64,000 nucleotides of DNA from Ignavibacteriaceae bacterium (GTDB taxonomy: Bacteria; Bacteroidota; Ignavibacteria; Ignavibacteriales; Ignavibacteriaceae). The stretch is taken from positions 62,001 through 126,000 of the forward strand of contig JACAFA010000241.1 of NCBI GenBank assembly GCA_013388525.1, given 5' to 3'. Each line of letters opens with the position of its first letter. The first letter of the stretch is position 1. This document shows, piece after piece, positions 63,991 to 64,000 of this stretch. The translations under genes were made by a program, and so were the position numbers. The notes beneath the pieces are model-generated. The model was not told where the DNA came from, ran no database searches, and saw only the letters and a list, made by a program, of their open reading frames with translations.

Positions 63991-64000
63991 TGCTAAATTG

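Noticed and set aside
1..64000. CRISPR arrays, prophage genes and insertion sequence transposases
   Set aside because: No regular spacer-repeat array and no transposase, integrase or phage structural gene was recognised anywhere.

Overview
The window is AT-rich bacterial chromosome, almost fully coding, with short gaps and genes on both strands. The organism is probably a member of the Ignavibacteria (Ignavibacteriales) or a close Bacteroidota/Chlorobi-group relative. Evidence: three secreted proteins end in the 'FPNPF...GIYFY...LLK' type IX secretion (T9SS) sorting domain. Small families common in that group are present (DUF3467, DUF4834-like, DUF2752 plus TM2). The tmRNA tag reads GEYNYALAA, and some genes lack a clear Shine-Dalgarno while others have a strong one. 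Genus-level placement is not possible from sequence reading alone.

Layout. 1-3.3 kb: end of trmD, rplS, an MqnA-like protein, serA, and a small secreted repeat protein with the signature of the 7(1) septoil knot. 3.4-6.5 kb (minus): add, a small unknown gene and hutU in one operon. 6.7-11 kb: TPR lipoprotein, DUF3467 protein, a palindrome-rich gap, then the LptF/LptG pair. 11.1-16.3 kb: secreted unknown, M20 dipeptidase, lipoprotein, ygfZ, PduO-type cobalamin adenosyltransferase. 16.3-17.2 kb: tmRNA, then two copies of a 50-nt hairpin repeat flanking a dead GIY-YIG nuclease gene. 17.2-31.4 kb: housekeeping (dapF, PHP phosphoesterase, tRNA-Arg(CCG), efp, accB-accC, gcvH, guaA, a TPR/substrate-binding fusion, radC, LysM protein, phoH, mazG). 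31.5-36.2 kb: RidA, trpG/pabA, panD, LytR_C protein, rsfS, argS.

36.2-40.6 kb is an inserted island. Its genes (SnoaL-like proteins, ArsR regulator, AHSA1/SRPBCC proteins, PhnB-type VOC proteins, DUF1801) have a more GC-rich, AAC/ACC/GCC-rich codon style than the flanks. They are separated by about 130-bp structured repeats with CCGCTAAC / GTTAGCGG ends that resemble integron attC sites, but no integrase gene is in the window. A second, degenerate copy of the last codons of argS lies at the far end of the island, so the insertion appears to have occurred at the argS 3' end. This is the most unusual structure in the window.

40.6-64 kb: comF, a triple palindrome, a vWA membrane protein, surE, pgeF, an EamA transporter, folB-folK-deoxynucleoside kinase, a glycosyltransferase 9 gene, ppx/gppA, lepA-lepB, a T9SS-exported subtilase, an O-methyltransferase, MarR, an IMPACT-family protein, uvrA, and two more T9SS-exported proteins. 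Most genes form short co-directional operons with 4-bp ATGA overlaps (ygfZ-pduO, folK-dNK, GT9-ppx, pgeF-EamA), which suggests translational coupling.
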